A stretch of DNA of 64,000 bases from Dipodascopsis uninucleata var. uninucleata (GCA_030568195.1 JAJLTO010000004.1:124001-188000); one strand, 5' to 3'. Shown: positions 23,674-37,000, numbered from the stretch's first letter. Translations and numbers: made by a program. Notes: a model not told the origin generated them from the sequence alone.

Positions 23674-24799
23674 TCAGGAAAAAGTTCCCCGCGAGAATAC
23701 CAAACGCGCGTTAACAAAAAACACAGATGGGATAACAGTCTATAGAGAATAATCAATTAGTAACTTCCTTGTCAATTTACGTAAATGATGTTAAATACCA
23801 ACTATTATAATTGCTGTCTTTTGTCCAGATGAGTAACGGTGATGTATAGTTACAAGAGAAGGAGAATTACACATTTAAAAATATAATTAAAAACCCAACA
23901 CTTTTTCATTTGCTTCTGTAGCTCACTATTTCTACCCTCACATCCCAAAATACAAGAAAATTCTGTAGAAATAGCTTATGGCATATTAGATGTGAGTTAT
24001 AGTAATGACAATATGAAATTATGAGCCATATAGGAAATAGCATCTGCCTGAAATGAAGGATAGCAAGTATAGGGTGATATAGTTACGGACATACACCATA
24101 CATGGAACAAGCACAAGCATAGTAGATACAAATTTTATGGTAGTCAAGGTATGAAATAAGTAATTCATGAGTTAGTTATTGGTGCGAGACGGAGATATGA
24201 AGTCTCTGAATTCCAATATGCTACCATCTTTCCACTACTTGTGCATTGAGCAGCCTTTGTGTGCAGCAGCGAAAATGTCACTAATAGACAAATAAAACCT
24301 TTCAATTCACAGCCTCATAAATGAAACAGATAAAATAAAAATAAAAATAAAGCTGAAAGCAGGAAATTTTTAAGACTTTAGACTTATATAGTAGCCAGAG
24401 ATACATGTAAAAACTAATGTAGCGTCACAGAAGGATATGAGGTCACTATTGGTATAAAAGAGGAATATGTAGTACGACTGAGACTCAGCCAAACATAGCA
24501 CAGAAAAATACAGTCAGGTATATTTTTATAAACTTGACAGCGACCTTACTGGTATCTAGTGGAAAAGAAGACTGCCCTTATGAACATATACAGATATTCG
24601 AAAAAACGTAGAAAAGTATTTAAACCCAATTTTATTTGACAAACGACCAACTTTTTGTATATAATGTAAATATATCTCGATACACTACACATATACAAGA
24701 CATATATGTACTCATGCCGATATACCGATATACTGACAAATATTATATAATTATCATGTTGATCAAGAGATTTGGGATCCCTTGCTCTTGATTCTCTCC
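23674..24799. other. Intergenic spacer between RCO1 and the PA2G4 homologue
   Basis: AT-rich, no coding exon or RNA gene recognised. It includes the RCO1 promoter side and the 3' flank of the PA2G4-like gene, both minus-strand. Confidence 0.55.
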
Positions 24800-26508
24800 T
24801 TATTCATCATCATCAGCAGCAGGAGCATCGCCAGATGCAGTCTTGGCCTTTTTCTTCTTTTTGTTCTTGGAACTAGGCTTCAGAGAAGAAGAAATGACCT
24901 TGAGTAAATTCTCATCTTCAATCTTCTTCTCCGTCTTGATCTTATTAAAATCTGGTGTAGCTGGCCCAGATATCTTAATGATACCATTCTTCGTAACAGC
25001 AACAGTAGTGAAGAACTGAACAACAACATCACCTATATAATATATGTTAGAACCTATCTATAACCTATTCCGAGAGATTTCATGCAACTACAAAAGATGT
25101 AATACATACCCTTTCTGTCTTCGTAAACGTCGTATGGAATTAATAACTCATGCTGAGTACATTCCTGAATTCCCATACGGGCCTTTTTTTCATCATCGAG
25201 AAGCCTGGTAGTGAATGGGAAAGGACCAAATCTCTTTTGGATATCAGAATAGATGGTTCTGGAAGCCTTCAATCTCAAACTATATGTATTGTCAGTCTTT
25301 TTATAAATTGTGGTTCTAGACTCAGACTTCTTTATCTATAATATGGAATACTGTTAGTTTCAATCGAAGAATAAAAAGAACAAATAATTAGAAGCATATA
25401 AGACTTACCTTTCCTTCGCCTGCACTAATCAAGATATCGATACCATACACCTCACCCTCCTCGAAAACGGCGGTGTCAACGCCCTTCTTCTTGCCCTCGC
25501 TAGGGTTTAAAATGATGCGTTTAGTACCATCGATAACATTACGTGTTTGCTGGTGAGAAAGCATATCCTCAAGAGGCTTGGTTCCATAAGCATCAGCAAT
25601 AGCCAAAACAGCATCAGAAACATCCCAGTTCTTGTTACCAGCCTTGACAAGACGAATCGCAGCTTCGGATGCATACCAGGCCGCACTAAGAGCATCAGCA
25701 ACCGGCCCAGTGATCTCACTTGAGGCACCAACAATGATAGTATCGGCAAGAATACCAGCGAATCCATCAATATGGGCACCAAGAGTGACCTTAACAACAT
25801 CACCATCCTTTAAAGTGAGCTCTGCCTCTGGCTCAGTTGGGAGAGGAGAAAGATGCGTAGCGATGTGGTTTGGCGACACCGCAGTAGGGAAAGCAATACC
25901 TATTTTATGGCGTAAGTGATCGGCTCTCTATAATTCATTTAACTTACTAGTCGACTAATATACACTGTATCCATTTGAATACTATCTCTAAAATAGTATA
26001 AATAACAAATGATACAATTTCGTCGAGACGAAAGAGACTCGCGGACAAGACAAAATAAAATAACGAACCTTTCGCGATCTTCTTGCCCTTGTAGACCTTG
26101 GCACATTCCTCCTCTAGAGCAGCATCACCAAGGACACAGATATCGAGGACTTTAGCACCACTGACACAAGCAGCCTTAACTTTCTCCAAGACCTTTGCGG
26201 ATATTTCCCCTGCAATTTTGTACTTGGTTAAAGTATCTGGATTGGCCAGAGAATAATCGACTTTAACCGGTTTGCACCGACATTGTTAGCATTTGCCTCA
26301 TTCTCGCCGTCTATTTCCATTATATTCTTAACTATATCCCTCAAGCACCAAACAATCGTTTTTCCCGACCATGTAGTTGTTCTAATCTGTAATATCATTA
26401 CGATCACCTTCCATCAATCAACATTATCAACTACTTTGTCCATCCATCACGTATACTTCATCCACATCATTTACATATCCTCAGTTTCTTACCTTCTGCT
26501 TCAGCCAT
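24800..26508 (-). CDS. PA2G4: PA2G4/Ebp1 homologue (curved DNA-binding protein Cdb4 type)
   Basis: Five exons (26508-26493, 26260-26069, 25899-25409, 25335-25110, 25032-24800) give 385 residues, matching fission yeast Cdb4 and human PA2G4. The first exon is 16 bp, spliced as MAEAE to VDYSLANPDTLTKY. The body is a methionine-aminopeptidase (pita-bread) fold: SAKVLEKVKAACVSG, IAFPTAVSPNHIATH, LKDGDVVKVTLGAHIDGF, AVFEEGEVYGIDILIS, FGPFPFTTR. The metal ligands of true aminopeptidases are not conserved, as usual in this family (HID instead of the HxD/DxD set). The C-terminus is a lysine-rich tail (KNKKKKKAKT) then acidic. Relatives bind ribosomes and RNA and affect growth. It shares a divergent promoter with SNF5. 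Confidence 0.94.
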
Positions 26509-26963
26509 TGCGAATTCCCAAATCAATATTATTTACTACTAAAATCAAGCCAATAACGAAATTCCTCAAAATCTTCACTTAGTACTGAAATTGCTTCAAA
26601 CGATTTTTTTGGACATACACAAAACACGCGAGACTTTGAAAAACTTTTTCCCGCAACCCTGGACCACAAAACCCTCGCCCGGGTAACATCTACAGAATGT
26701 TCTGCGCAGTAAAAAAAATACCGTAAAAGAATTAAAAAGGGCAACTCACTTCGCCCATCGGTAGGGAAAATTGGGCCAGGTAGAGAGGTATCAGGTGGAG
26801 GAGCCGTAGAGGATAGGTTAAATACGTCTCAGATTCAGCGATCATAATAATAAGATACAGTTGGACGGCAACTGAAGCAATAAGAAAGCAGCTGAAGTCG
26901 ATATAAGGTGGTTTTCGGAGGCACGAAGGCCATAACCGAAGGATATTAAATAAAAATCCGTGG
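26509..26963. promoter_or_regulatory. Divergent promoter of the PA2G4 homologue and SNF5
   Basis: 455 bp between two outward-facing starts. A CCGGGTAA core at 26679-26686 matches the Reb1 general regulatory factor consensus (CGGGTAA) known from yeasts; Reb1-type factors commonly insulate divergent promoters. Functional use is inference. Confidence 0.45.
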
Positions 26964-28856
26964 ATGGCAAGCCAGCCAGGCGGCCCCCCTCCTCTCGGTA
27001 CAGCGGGCCCGGGGCCTGTTGCACAGATAGCAGCGCCGGCAGCACCATCTCTAGAATCTTTAGGACAAGGAGAAGGACCTAATAAAAAACGGAAAACTAC
27101 CGAGCAATTGCATTTTGAGCAGTATGTGACAAGAGATGCCCTGCAAGCAGCGGCTTTCAAAGACCACACGGACCGTCATATTGCGTTCTTGCGACAAAAG
27201 CGACAAGAAATTGAATATTACGAAAGTTTGCGTCTGCTGCGGCAAACTAATCCAGGTGCTGTGTTCGGAGATGGATACTCGGCGTTTGGCAATGGGATTA
27301 CCGGTGTAAAGCCAAGTATCGTAAGTCTTCGAGACCGTCGACGATTGGGACGGCTGTCTAGAGAACTAAGAGTGTAAGTGGACAATAAAGACAGAATTGA
27401 ATACAGGAAAGCAGCTTGTAGATTTGTTTAAGCTGGACGCTGTTATATAATGGTTTCACAACATCTCAGAAGATGGAAAATGTGTACGGGTTCATGTGCT
27501 AGTGTGTTATAACGCGTGAAAGACGCGTGATGCAGTTAGCACATGCCTGAAGCATTTAAATACAAGAAGGGTTCAAATAAATCTTCGAGTTAGCTTTTGA
27601 AACGGATGACCGAGGTCGTTATTTGTGAAGTGGCTGCTTTATTTTTCTTATCATCAGTGTTTGTCGGTTATAGAATTGAGCTTTTGATCTGAGAAAATGG
27701 GAATTTTCTTCCAATGGTGAGCTTTGTACTAATATTTTTGCTTAGATCTAAGGAGCAGATGCAGCATCAATCTGACATGATGGAGCATCTTGTGCCTGTT
27801 AGACTTGACTTGGAATTTGACAAGGGAAGATTACGTGACACTTTCACCTGGAATCTACACGATCGAACAGTTCCTTTAGATGTTTTTGCAGAGAATCTAT
27901 GTGAAGACTATTCATTCCCTCTGAGCAATGCCCAGCAAATCGCGAAATCGATAGCTGAACAAGTATCTGATTATCAGCCACACGTGTTTGATCCTACATT
28001 GGCAAAGTCAGTTGATCCTACATTGCCATATACAGCATACAAAGATGATGATATGCGCGTGGTTATAAAACTTGATATCACAGTTGGTCAGCACAATTTG
28101 GTTGATCAATTCGAATGGGATATGAATGACCCTCAAAATAGCCCAGAAGAGTTTGCTTCTAAGCTCTGTGAGGAATTGAGTCTGCCTAGCGAGTTTCTGA
28201 CTGCGATTGCACACTCAATCAGGGAGCAGACTCAATTATTCACGCGATCATTGTTCCTTGTTGGTCATCCGTTTGATGGTAGGCCAGTAGAGGATGATGA
28301 AATAAGACGTGAGATGTGTCCATCGATAACCGAGTTTATCAGACCAAAGCATCTCGTGAAGGATTTTACGCCTATGTTGTATGAACTTACAGAAGCAGAA
28401 TTAGGAAAGGTAGACAAAGATAGTGAGCGTGAAAGTAGATGGAAGAGACGGCAAGGTCGAACTCTTGGTCGTCGTGGAGGCGTCGTACTTCCAGATCTAC
28501 GTGAACCTATGCGCACATTCCGAACACCTATTGTGAACACAGTATTACCTGCTGCTATTGACCGCAAAGTTGCTCTTGAAATAGCGGCTGCTGAGCATGA
28601 CGACGAAAGACATGAGAGTTCGGGTCACCATCATAATCACAGACGTACCAGGCACACATCCGCGCACGCACACACTCACACCCCAGTTGTACACCAGCCA
28701 GTAGTGTCAACTCCTGTACGCAGTCATATAGCTACTCCATCTCCTTCTCCTAGCTCCAGACTGATAGTGAAGCTCAAAGGACAGAAGATCAAAGAGTGGA
28801 TGCTTAGCAATTCTGTTAAATTAGTAGGTATACCATCGATCAATAGCAAACCCTGA
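26964..28856 (+). CDS. SNF5: SWI/SNF chromatin-remodelling complex subunit Snf5 (SMARCB1 family)
   Basis: Two exons (26964-27373 and 27746-28856, 372-bp intron) encode 506 residues. The N-terminal exon has a conserved pre-domain segment (FLRQKRQEIEYYESL, then GDGYSAFGNG and a basic RDRRRLGRLSREL). The SNF5 domain holds the two tandem repeats: LVPVRLDLEFDKGRLRDTFT with LHDRTVPLDVFAENLCEDY, and VIKLDITVGQHNLVDQFEW with SPEEFASKLCEEL, followed by AIAHSIREQTQLF and the GHPFDGRPVEDDE, FTPMLYELTEAELGK tail. The C-terminus has a His-rich patch (SSGHHHNHRRTRH). The signature favours Snf5 over its RSC paralogue Sfh1. It contacts the nucleosome acidic patch and supports remodelling. An in-exon GTAAGT at 27321 is a possible alternative donor. 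Confidence 0.93.
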
Positions 28857-30026
28857 AGTCCATAAAATAAACGCTTTCTATAAGAGTGGGTTGTGTAAGA
28901 TACGAACGAAGGAAAGATTTTATGTCTTGTGTTTTAACTTTTATATTTTATTGTTCTTTTATTTTATCTTGTTTGTTTTCTTACCTATGTTTACTTTTAA
29001 AGATTATCTTCTCTTTATAAATCGACGCTTGAAGATCTGTTCGTCGACGGTATGTTACGATATAAATTGAGTTAAATAGTACCTGATTGGTGTAAATAAT
29101 GAATGATACTTTCTCGATGGAATTTATATTCAGCTTTGTAATTCAGATATTGTTTATTCAGCAGGCGACTATTAAACCATCATCGAGTTTCATATGCAGT
29201 AGCAGAATTTATTGCATCAACCAGAGTAGTTCTTGGAAAAGACTTCAAAAATCCTTCTTAATCATGCTGTTATTGTTAACTGTACATATGTAGCTTTTTG
29301 TTCAGTGGGCAAATACCACTTACGATGTCATGTAATGAATTTTCGTAGATAGCCTGGATTGTATTTAATACTTTATACTGCCTATATATAGAATATTAAA
29401 AATGCGGATAGCTAATTTGAAGCACTGTGAGATATCTAAACAGTATAAACATTTATCTTGTTCCTACATATTTGAAAGGGTCCCGAGGAGGATGGCACTG
29501 AGAAGCAGTAGCTTAGAGCTTCGCTTCTGCACCTAGTACGCTACACAAGTCATAAACACCGGTTATTCGCTCAAGAATGAGAAAATCGTTTTAGTTATCA
29601 TATATATCATCGGAACTACTGTCAACCTGGCATATTCTGCAAGGAATTTCAAGAAGAACCAATCAATTAGCGGTTTTCAGGGCAATTTGCTAGGATATCA
29701 TTCTGCGAAACTATACTATTGCTAATTCGCTGATCACATTGCTGAAAGTACTATCATAGATATCTTTTTAAATCGCATATAATAAGCTACGAGTGATAAC
29801 AAATATGCTATTCTAAATTATTTATTAATTCAATTGTACAAAATTACTATTATATCTATTATTAATCCACTTCAACTAAAGAGTGCAATATGAAATATCA
29901 TTTGATCTGGAACATACAAGAAACTATAGCACATACATAACAAAAAAGAATGACGAAAGCCAATGCGAGCAGGCACAATAGGACATCTTAAAATATCTCT
30001 CAACTAAAAAAACTTTGGCAATTAGT
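28857..30026. other. Intergenic spacer between converging genes
   Basis: 1.17 kb of AT-rich DNA between the 3' ends of SNF5 (plus) and the CBM48 protein gene (minus). The 64-codon frame at 29099-29293 has no support. A small inverted repeat (GAGAAGC ... GCTTCTG) lies around 29499-29530. Nothing else recognised. Confidence 0.55.
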
Positions 30027-32597
30027 CTAGGCACTTCTGTTGAATATCGAAAATACGTATTGGAATAGTTTGCCAATGATCGAGGTCGAAATGAAGTCAT
30101 AAATCTTGTCCAGGATACTAGAATCCTTTGGTTTCATCATACGCTCATAGCTAGGAACACCGTCTGTAGCAGTTTCGTCTTGCTTGTTAGCACTCAATTG
30201 TGCTGTCTCTGAGCCAACACTGATAACAACATCATTTCCTGTCTGAATAGAATTAACCACTTCCGTAACGTTTTGAGTAACTACTGATTTAGTTTGATCA
30301 GTTGCAGTACTTGCTTGATCTTTCACAATATCTCTTATAGTATCCTTGCTTGATCCCACATTTTCAGTTACAGCAGCAATTAAATCAGTACTTTCCGTCT
30401 CTATTGCATCATTAACATTCTTTTGAATATCAGAAGATTGTTTTGCCGCAGTAGCACTAACTTCAGATACTGCTGTAGTAGATGCCGTAGAAACTTCAGT
30501 TGCATTTTTACTAGATTGTGCGACATTGGAGTTACAGTCTCCAATAATTGATTCAGCACTAGAAACAGTATCCGTTGATTTAACCGCTTGAGAGGAAAGA
30601 GACTCTACTAGGTTCTTCTCGATAACTGGAGTAGATATCTCCGGAGTAGTTATTTCTGTAGCGACTGAAATAGGCCGTTCGACAGAAATTTCTGATGGAG
30701 TTGCAACGTTGGCATTGTCATCATCACCGACACTCCCCTCAGTATTTTTGACTAGGTCACTTGCCACAGAATCGACTTGAAGTTTTGAAATCGCTTCCGT
30801 AGCAATGCTTTCTTTGATTTTGTTGAGGTTGTCCTCAGCAATTTCAGTTAAATTCTTCACTGGTTCGATGACGTGTTCAGTCGATGGCCCCATCATTCCT
30901 TCAGAAACAGATTCAGCAATGTCATGCGCGCTCTCTTTATCCACTATAACATATTCCTCACTAGTTTTTACTCGCGATAGCTCATTAGAAGCCGCCGTAG
31001 TAAAAGTCTCACAAGAAGTCTCGTTTGTTGTTGACTCCTCCTCGGCATCCTTTACAGACGCTTCAGTTAGTTCTGCAGGAGCAGCCCCTTCAGTAGCAGG
31101 TTCTTCGACAGCAGCAGCTTCCTCAACAGTAGTAGGTTCTTCGACTTCGACAGCGGCAGGTTCTTCGACAGCAGCAGGTTCCTCAACAGTAGCAGATTCC
31201 TCAACGGCAGCAGATTCCTCGACAGCGGCAGATTCCTCGACAGCGGCAGATTCCTCGACAGCGGCAGGCTCTTCGACAGCGGCAGGCTCTTCGACAGCGG
31301 CAGGCTCTTCGACAGTAGCAGATTCCTCGACAGTAGCAGATTCCTCGACAGTAGCAGGTTCCTCGACAGCAGCAGGTTCCTCGATAGTAGCAGGTTCCTC
31401 GACTTCGACAGCAGCAGGTTCTTCGACAGCAGCAGGTTCCTCGACTTCGACAGCAGCAGGTTCTTCGACAGCGGCAGGCTCTTCGACAGCGGCAGGCTCT
31501 TCGACAGCGGCAGGCTCTTCGACAGCAGCAGGTTCCTCAACAGTAGCAGATTCCTCAACGGCAGCAGATTCCTCGACAGCGGCAGATTCCTCGACAGCAG
31601 CAGGTTCTTCGACAGCGGCAGGTTCTTCGACAGCGGCAGGTTCTTCGACAGCGGCAGGTTCTTCGACAGCAGCAGGATCTTCGACAGCGGCAGGTTCTTC
31701 GACAGTAGCAGATTCCTCGACTTCGACAGTAGCAGGTTCTTCGACAGCGGCAGGTTCTTCGACAGCAGCAAGCTCTTCGACAGTGGTAGGTTCTTCGACT
31801 TCGACAGTAGCGGGTTCCTCAACAGTAGTAGGTTCCTCAACAGCAGCAGATTCCTCAACAGCAGCAGGCTCTTCGACTTCGACAGTGGCAGGTTCTTCGA
31901 CAGCAGCACGTTCTACAGTACTGGACTCCGGTGGAGCAGGTCTCTCAGCATCTGGCTCGAGTGCAATAGGCTCCTCAGAAGGTCTTTCTTCATCCGCTGG
32001 CATATTAATTATAACAGGTTCCTCATCAATCGGACTCTTGTTCACTTCCACCTTAGTATCGGATTCAGGGACTGGTTCTGGAGATTCGCTTTCAGTAGGA
32101 AATTGCTCAGCCGTAGGCGCTGCTATTGACTCAATAACAGATGTTTCCTCTAAAGAGGCTTGCACAATAGCCTGTTCTTTTGTAGTGTCTTCCACAGAGC
32201 CTTCAACAGGTTCTGACTTTAGCTGAATGAACTTCCCTTCAGTTACATGTATAATACTGTTCTCAATTCCATCATCCCATACTATGCAGTAAATTTAATA
32301 TTTGTTAGTTTCACTTGGAGTGCACGAGCGGCTATTTATGACACACAATACAATTGAAATATAGACAATGTACATACCGGTCTCTGCATTGGGTTCCAGT
32401 ATCCAGTTATCGTTTATGACATACTTGTATCTGTATGATTTTCCGTTTTCCAGTGTAATGCATTTTTCATATTTTCCCGAAGCTTCTGACAAAGCTAAGG
32501 CCTCAGGCGCCCAATTATTGAATTCTCCAGCAATCTTCACAGAGCCGGAAAAGCCTTCTGGTGCTTCGTAAGTAAACAGAACAGGCCCTTCTGTCAT
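30027..32597 (-). CDS. CBM48 (AMPK glycogen-binding-like) protein, Crp1/Mdg1 type, with long VEEPA repeats
   Basis: Two exons (32597-32378 and 32281-30027; 96-bp intron) encode 824 residues. Residues about 5-85 form a CBM48/AMPK-beta-like domain (FTYEAPEGFSGSVKIAGEFN, YKYVINDNWILEPN, then VWDDGIENSIIHV), as at the N-terminus of yeast Crp1 and Mdg1. Then comes a hugely acidic repetitive region of about 45 hexapeptides of the form VEEPAA/VEESAT, encoded by an 18-bp minisatellite. The next 250 residues are Ser/Thr-rich and disordered-looking, and the protein ends in a short amphipathic/hydrophobic segment (IIGKLFQYVFSIFN) that could bind membranes. Yeast relatives are linked to pheromone signalling (Mdg1) and cruciform DNA binding (Crp1). 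At 824 residues it is clearly longer than yeast Crp1 because of the repeats. Frames on the other strand and offset frame are repeat shadows. Confidence 0.86.
31096..31915 (-). repeat. 18-bp coding minisatellite (hexapeptide VEEPAA)
   Basis: Tandem units of about 18 bp, plus-strand consensus GCGGCAGGTTCTTCGACA, with some 24-bp variants that insert VE. By eye there are roughly 45 units in 820 bp. Units differ at a few positions (GCAGCA/GCGGCA/GTAGCA, GGTTCT/GATTCC/GGCTCT), and blocks of identical variants recur, which suggests unequal exchange or gene conversion. All length changes keep frame. Confidence 0.93.
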
Positions 32598-34064
32598 TTC
32601 GACCGAGATATATTTCTGTATTTTTACTTATTTATTTATCTCGTATTGGACCACTGCGTGTTTTTAAAATGTGGACTTTCATGCACCTTGAACAAATTAT
32701 GGTCTGACGTCTCAAGCCCACGAAATCTTTTCAGACAATATTTATCAGTATTACTTTTCTATGCCAGACCTGTTTTCTTAGATTAAAAGCATAAATCAGA
32801 ATTGCCAAAAATATCTAAAAAACACCAGCTATCTTCGTACAAACTTCTCTATTAGTGAGGAGAAAGCAGAACACTTAAAGAGATATTAAGAAATTCAAAG
32901 TGAAGTGAGGAAAAATCATACACAAACAATAACTGTTCTCAGCACCGAAATGAATAAATAAAAATAAAGTCACTTCCACTAGAATAAACTTCTGGTAACA
33001 AAATAGTAGTAATCACCTATAAACAGCTAGAATACAATGATAGAATTTAATTTATTGCTCTATAGAGATGAATAACCACTCATTTATATCCATCTACACC
33101 TCTAGCTATGCCCTTTCTATGCTCACTAGCTCTTTTCTTCTGGTAATACTGATATAGACTCAAATTGTAGAGCCAATTTGACAATGTATCCTTCCGTAAA
33201 TGCGTAGACAAACATTGCTAGTCTCTATATAAACTAGCATATTTTAGTGGCGCCAATACTGTTCTCTCTCCGGCATCTGGTCTTTATCTTCAGCCTATCA
33301 CTAATCAATGTCAACACTACGATATCAGAGCTGTGTAAGTCTTCGCTACTCTTTTCCATCTTAAAATCGGCTTCTGCTTACATCTTTGGGAAGCATTTTT
33401 AATGTACTCTTTATTATGGGCTTTGTAAAACAATTTAAACCCACCTCTCTAACATGCCTGACAGTTCCTCGGGAACATTATATCTCTTGAGTATACAGCG
33501 CTCGATTAAGGTTTACATATAAGCTCTTATCAGGACTAGGACTCCACCCTCGGTACTTTTATAAGACACTGAAGAGGTAGCTGAGCCGCACTTATGCTCT
33601 GATTAAGCTACTATCAGCGTAATAGTAGCTTACATAGACGCGAAAGGAAGAAAAGAAGGTTAGTTCAGGTAATATGTATGTAATATATCTATATTGTTTA
33701 TTATTTCGACTGACTCAGTGCCTGGACACATATTGCAGCTTCTATAACCGCAACCCAAGCTGCCGTCAATGAGAAGCATGCTGGTTTGCGTCAGAGACAG
33801 TTTATTTACAATGTTCCAGCCGTACACCATTGCTATATATCAGCAACGCCAAATATCCATATACGCATACTCATTAACAATACCTGCAACAGAAATTAAA
33901 AGTGAAATATCAAAGCCCATAACAAGAATAAACTAGCTATATATACGATAGATAGTGGCCATATTACGGCTTCATGTCTACTCCACCGAAACGCTCATTA
34001 TATATATAGAATACAAACCCAAAGCAGTACCAAATTACTTATTATAGTTGAAAGATTCTTCTAG
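32598..34064. other. 1.5-kb intergenic spacer
   Basis: Between the start of the CBM48 protein gene and the stop of the first ABC transporter, both minus-strand. No exon, tRNA or mobile element recognised. It should contain the promoter of the CBM48 gene. Confidence 0.55.
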
Positions 34065-37000
34065 CTATATTGACGTAGAAAGTCCATTCGTTCGCTTATA
34101 CGCTGCCTCAGCAATCTCCATTAATGCTTCCAACTCACCACTACTCTCACACATATGTCTGAAATCCGACGATGGATTCTGTAACAGAACGTGCGGCTGA
34201 TCGTATTCTTTGACAGTCCCTGCTTCAAGAACTAGAATCATATCATAGTCTGCAATAGAACGTAATCTATGAGCCACTGTGAGGATTGTAGCATTCCAAA
34301 ATTCTTCTCTAATTGTATTTTGAATCTTAGCGTCTGTTTCATAGTCGATTGAGGCAGTTGCTTCGTCGAGAATGATGACTCGCGGAGTTTTAAGTAATGA
34401 TCGTGCAAGGCACATCAGTTGGCGTTGTCCCTGTGACAAATTACTTCCACCTTCCGTAATTTTAGTCCGAAGATCTAAAAATATGTTTTTATTCTCGTTT
34501 TCGCTTAATTCCTCATCGCTATCGCCAATGTATCCAACTCTTTCTCCGGTTAGATAGATAGCTTGTAGATTCTCAAATTCATCTGTACTTATAAGGTGAA
34601 CCCTTCGAAGAGTTCTATATATCTCGAGGTCGTTGTATTTTTCAAAGGGATCTAGATTAGATCGGATCGTGCCTGTGAATAAAGTTGGATCCTGAGGAAT
34701 GATCGCAAGAGACTGGCGCAAGTCTCGTAAACCGATTTGTGAGATATCAATGCCATCGATAATGATACGTCCACTCTCTGGCTCTAGAAATCTAAAAAAT
34801 GCCGATGCTATTGTAGACTTTCCAGCACCAGTACGACCAACAACGCCAACTTTCCAATGTGGCTTTATTTTAATCGAGAAATCATCAATTACCCGAGGCA
34901 AGTTTGGAGAGTATCTGAGACAAAGGTGATCAATTTCAATTGCACCTTGAGTAGGCCAATCCTCAGGAGGACGCGAAGCAGGGATAATATCAGGCGCTTC
35001 TTGTTCGAGCTCCAAATATTCGCCAATACGCTCAACTGAGTTCATGTTCATCTCATTGACAGCATAAAGAAGAATTAGCCAAAGCATATTCTCAGAAAAG
35101 CTAATGGCGTAAGTTAAGCAAAGTCCAGCAAGACCGGAATCGATCCCACCTACGCTTGATACAACAAATGCGCCTGCAAATGTAGCAACAATACCACCGG
35201 TTATCTCCACTCTCAGACTCATCCAGCGACTGCAGGCCCAAAGCGCCCAATATGGTCTCGAATTAGTATCAATTCGAGCCAAATTTTCGTCAATAAATCT
35301 GCTTTCATATCCATAAGCTCGAATGGTAGTAACTCCAGCTAAAGTTTCTCCGAAATGCTGATATATAGGACTCAATGTTACTGACTGTATGCGCTTCAAC
35401 TCTCTTGACGATCGGACATAAAATATGTTGACAATACAAAAGACTAGCGCAATACCAATTGCAGCAAAAATGAACGTCGGAACGATAGCAGAAATCAAAA
35501 ACAAGATAATTAAAATGGCAAGAATAGAATGAGCAATTGATAAGAGATCAGGTGCAACTATCTGATCAATGCACTCTATATCTTTAGAAAATCTGTTCAT
35601 AATCCTACCTACCGGCGTCACGTCGAAATATCGCGGAGTGGCTTTCATAACGGATTTTAGTAGACGTTCAAAGAGAATTTTTGATGCCCTGACGCTACCA
35701 AAGAATACCGTGAACTCTCTAAAGAAAGAAAGAACTATGTAAACAGCGGCTATAACACAGTAAAACATTAGATAATATGATACACTATGACCATCTGAGC
35801 TGTCAATATCTCTACGCATAATATGCTCATGTAAACTTCCTGTGGTTGCTATAAACAGATTGATCTTCTCTTCCATCATATCTGCAGCACGTCGGAGTCT
35901 TGAGCTCTTAGTGGGATCTTGACTATTATTTGCCCATTCACGAATCCACCATGACTGGCCCAAAAGGCCACCTTGTTGACCTAAAATAAGTAAGATAACA
36001 AGGATCCAAAAGCCATATGAACCCATTGATTTGAAATACGATCCATAGACCTTCATTTTTACATGACCGACTTCTTGAAATTCAGTGTTAACTACTGGCG
36101 CCGCTGTTACTGCCATTCTTCGTCCAATACCATCTTCAGATGGCCGATCATCGTTCGTAATTTGAATTTCTCCCGTGTCATTACTCTGAGATATGGTAGT
36201 CTGTGCTTCTATGGAATCACTGCTATCATTCACAGCAATCGAACTCTCTAAAACGTCACTTTTTCCGAGGGCTCCAGTACTGTATACTTCGTATGGCGTT
36301 CCCTGCATTTGAATTCGACCATTATTCATAATGATCACATGATGGGCATTTGGAACTGTCAAGGATGTGTTATGGGTAACGAGAATACAGGTCCGTCCTT
36401 GCATTAGGGGTCCCAAAATGCAACGCTCATAGATCCAAAGCGCACTATGTGAATCAACTGCACTTAAACAGTCGTCCAAGAGTAGATGAGATGCACGAGA
36501 ATACACTGCTCTCGCCAAGGATATACGCTGCTTTTGGCCACCTGATAAAGTAATTCCTTTCTCACCAACCTCCGTCAGATCTCCATTGTCCAATATTTCG
36601 AAGTCTCTGGTTAATGCACATGCTTCGATACAAGCTCTATACCGTCTACGATCAAAGTAAGAACCAAAGAGAATATTGTTTCGAATAGTATCATTTAGCA
36701 ACCATGCTTGCTGTGAGCAATAAGCAACAGAATCCGAAAATCCACTGGAATAGTCGATTAAAGGTTCTTCGTCTTGCCGCGGACCTGGCAGACGTATGTG
36801 CCCTTTTATAAGAGTCATTTCACCCAATAGAGCCATTAACAAAGATGATTTTCCTGACCCCGTTGGACCCGCAATAACTGTTAACTTTCCTACTTCGAAC
36901 TCGGTATTAATATCCTTTAGTTGAAATGTAGTTGCATCATTACGGTTACTCCAAGTGAGAGTTGCATCTACAATACCGATGTAGGGCCCTCCATGCAGCT

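Noticed and set aside
31067-31909. 280-codon minus-strand Leu/Ser/Lys repeat frame
   Set aside because: Shifted-frame shadow of the same minisatellite, without any domain or start context.
30805-32226. 473-codon plus-strand frame of SSTAAG repeats
   Set aside because: It is the antisense reading of the VEEPAA minisatellite; the minus strand has the CBM48 domain and a consistent splice.
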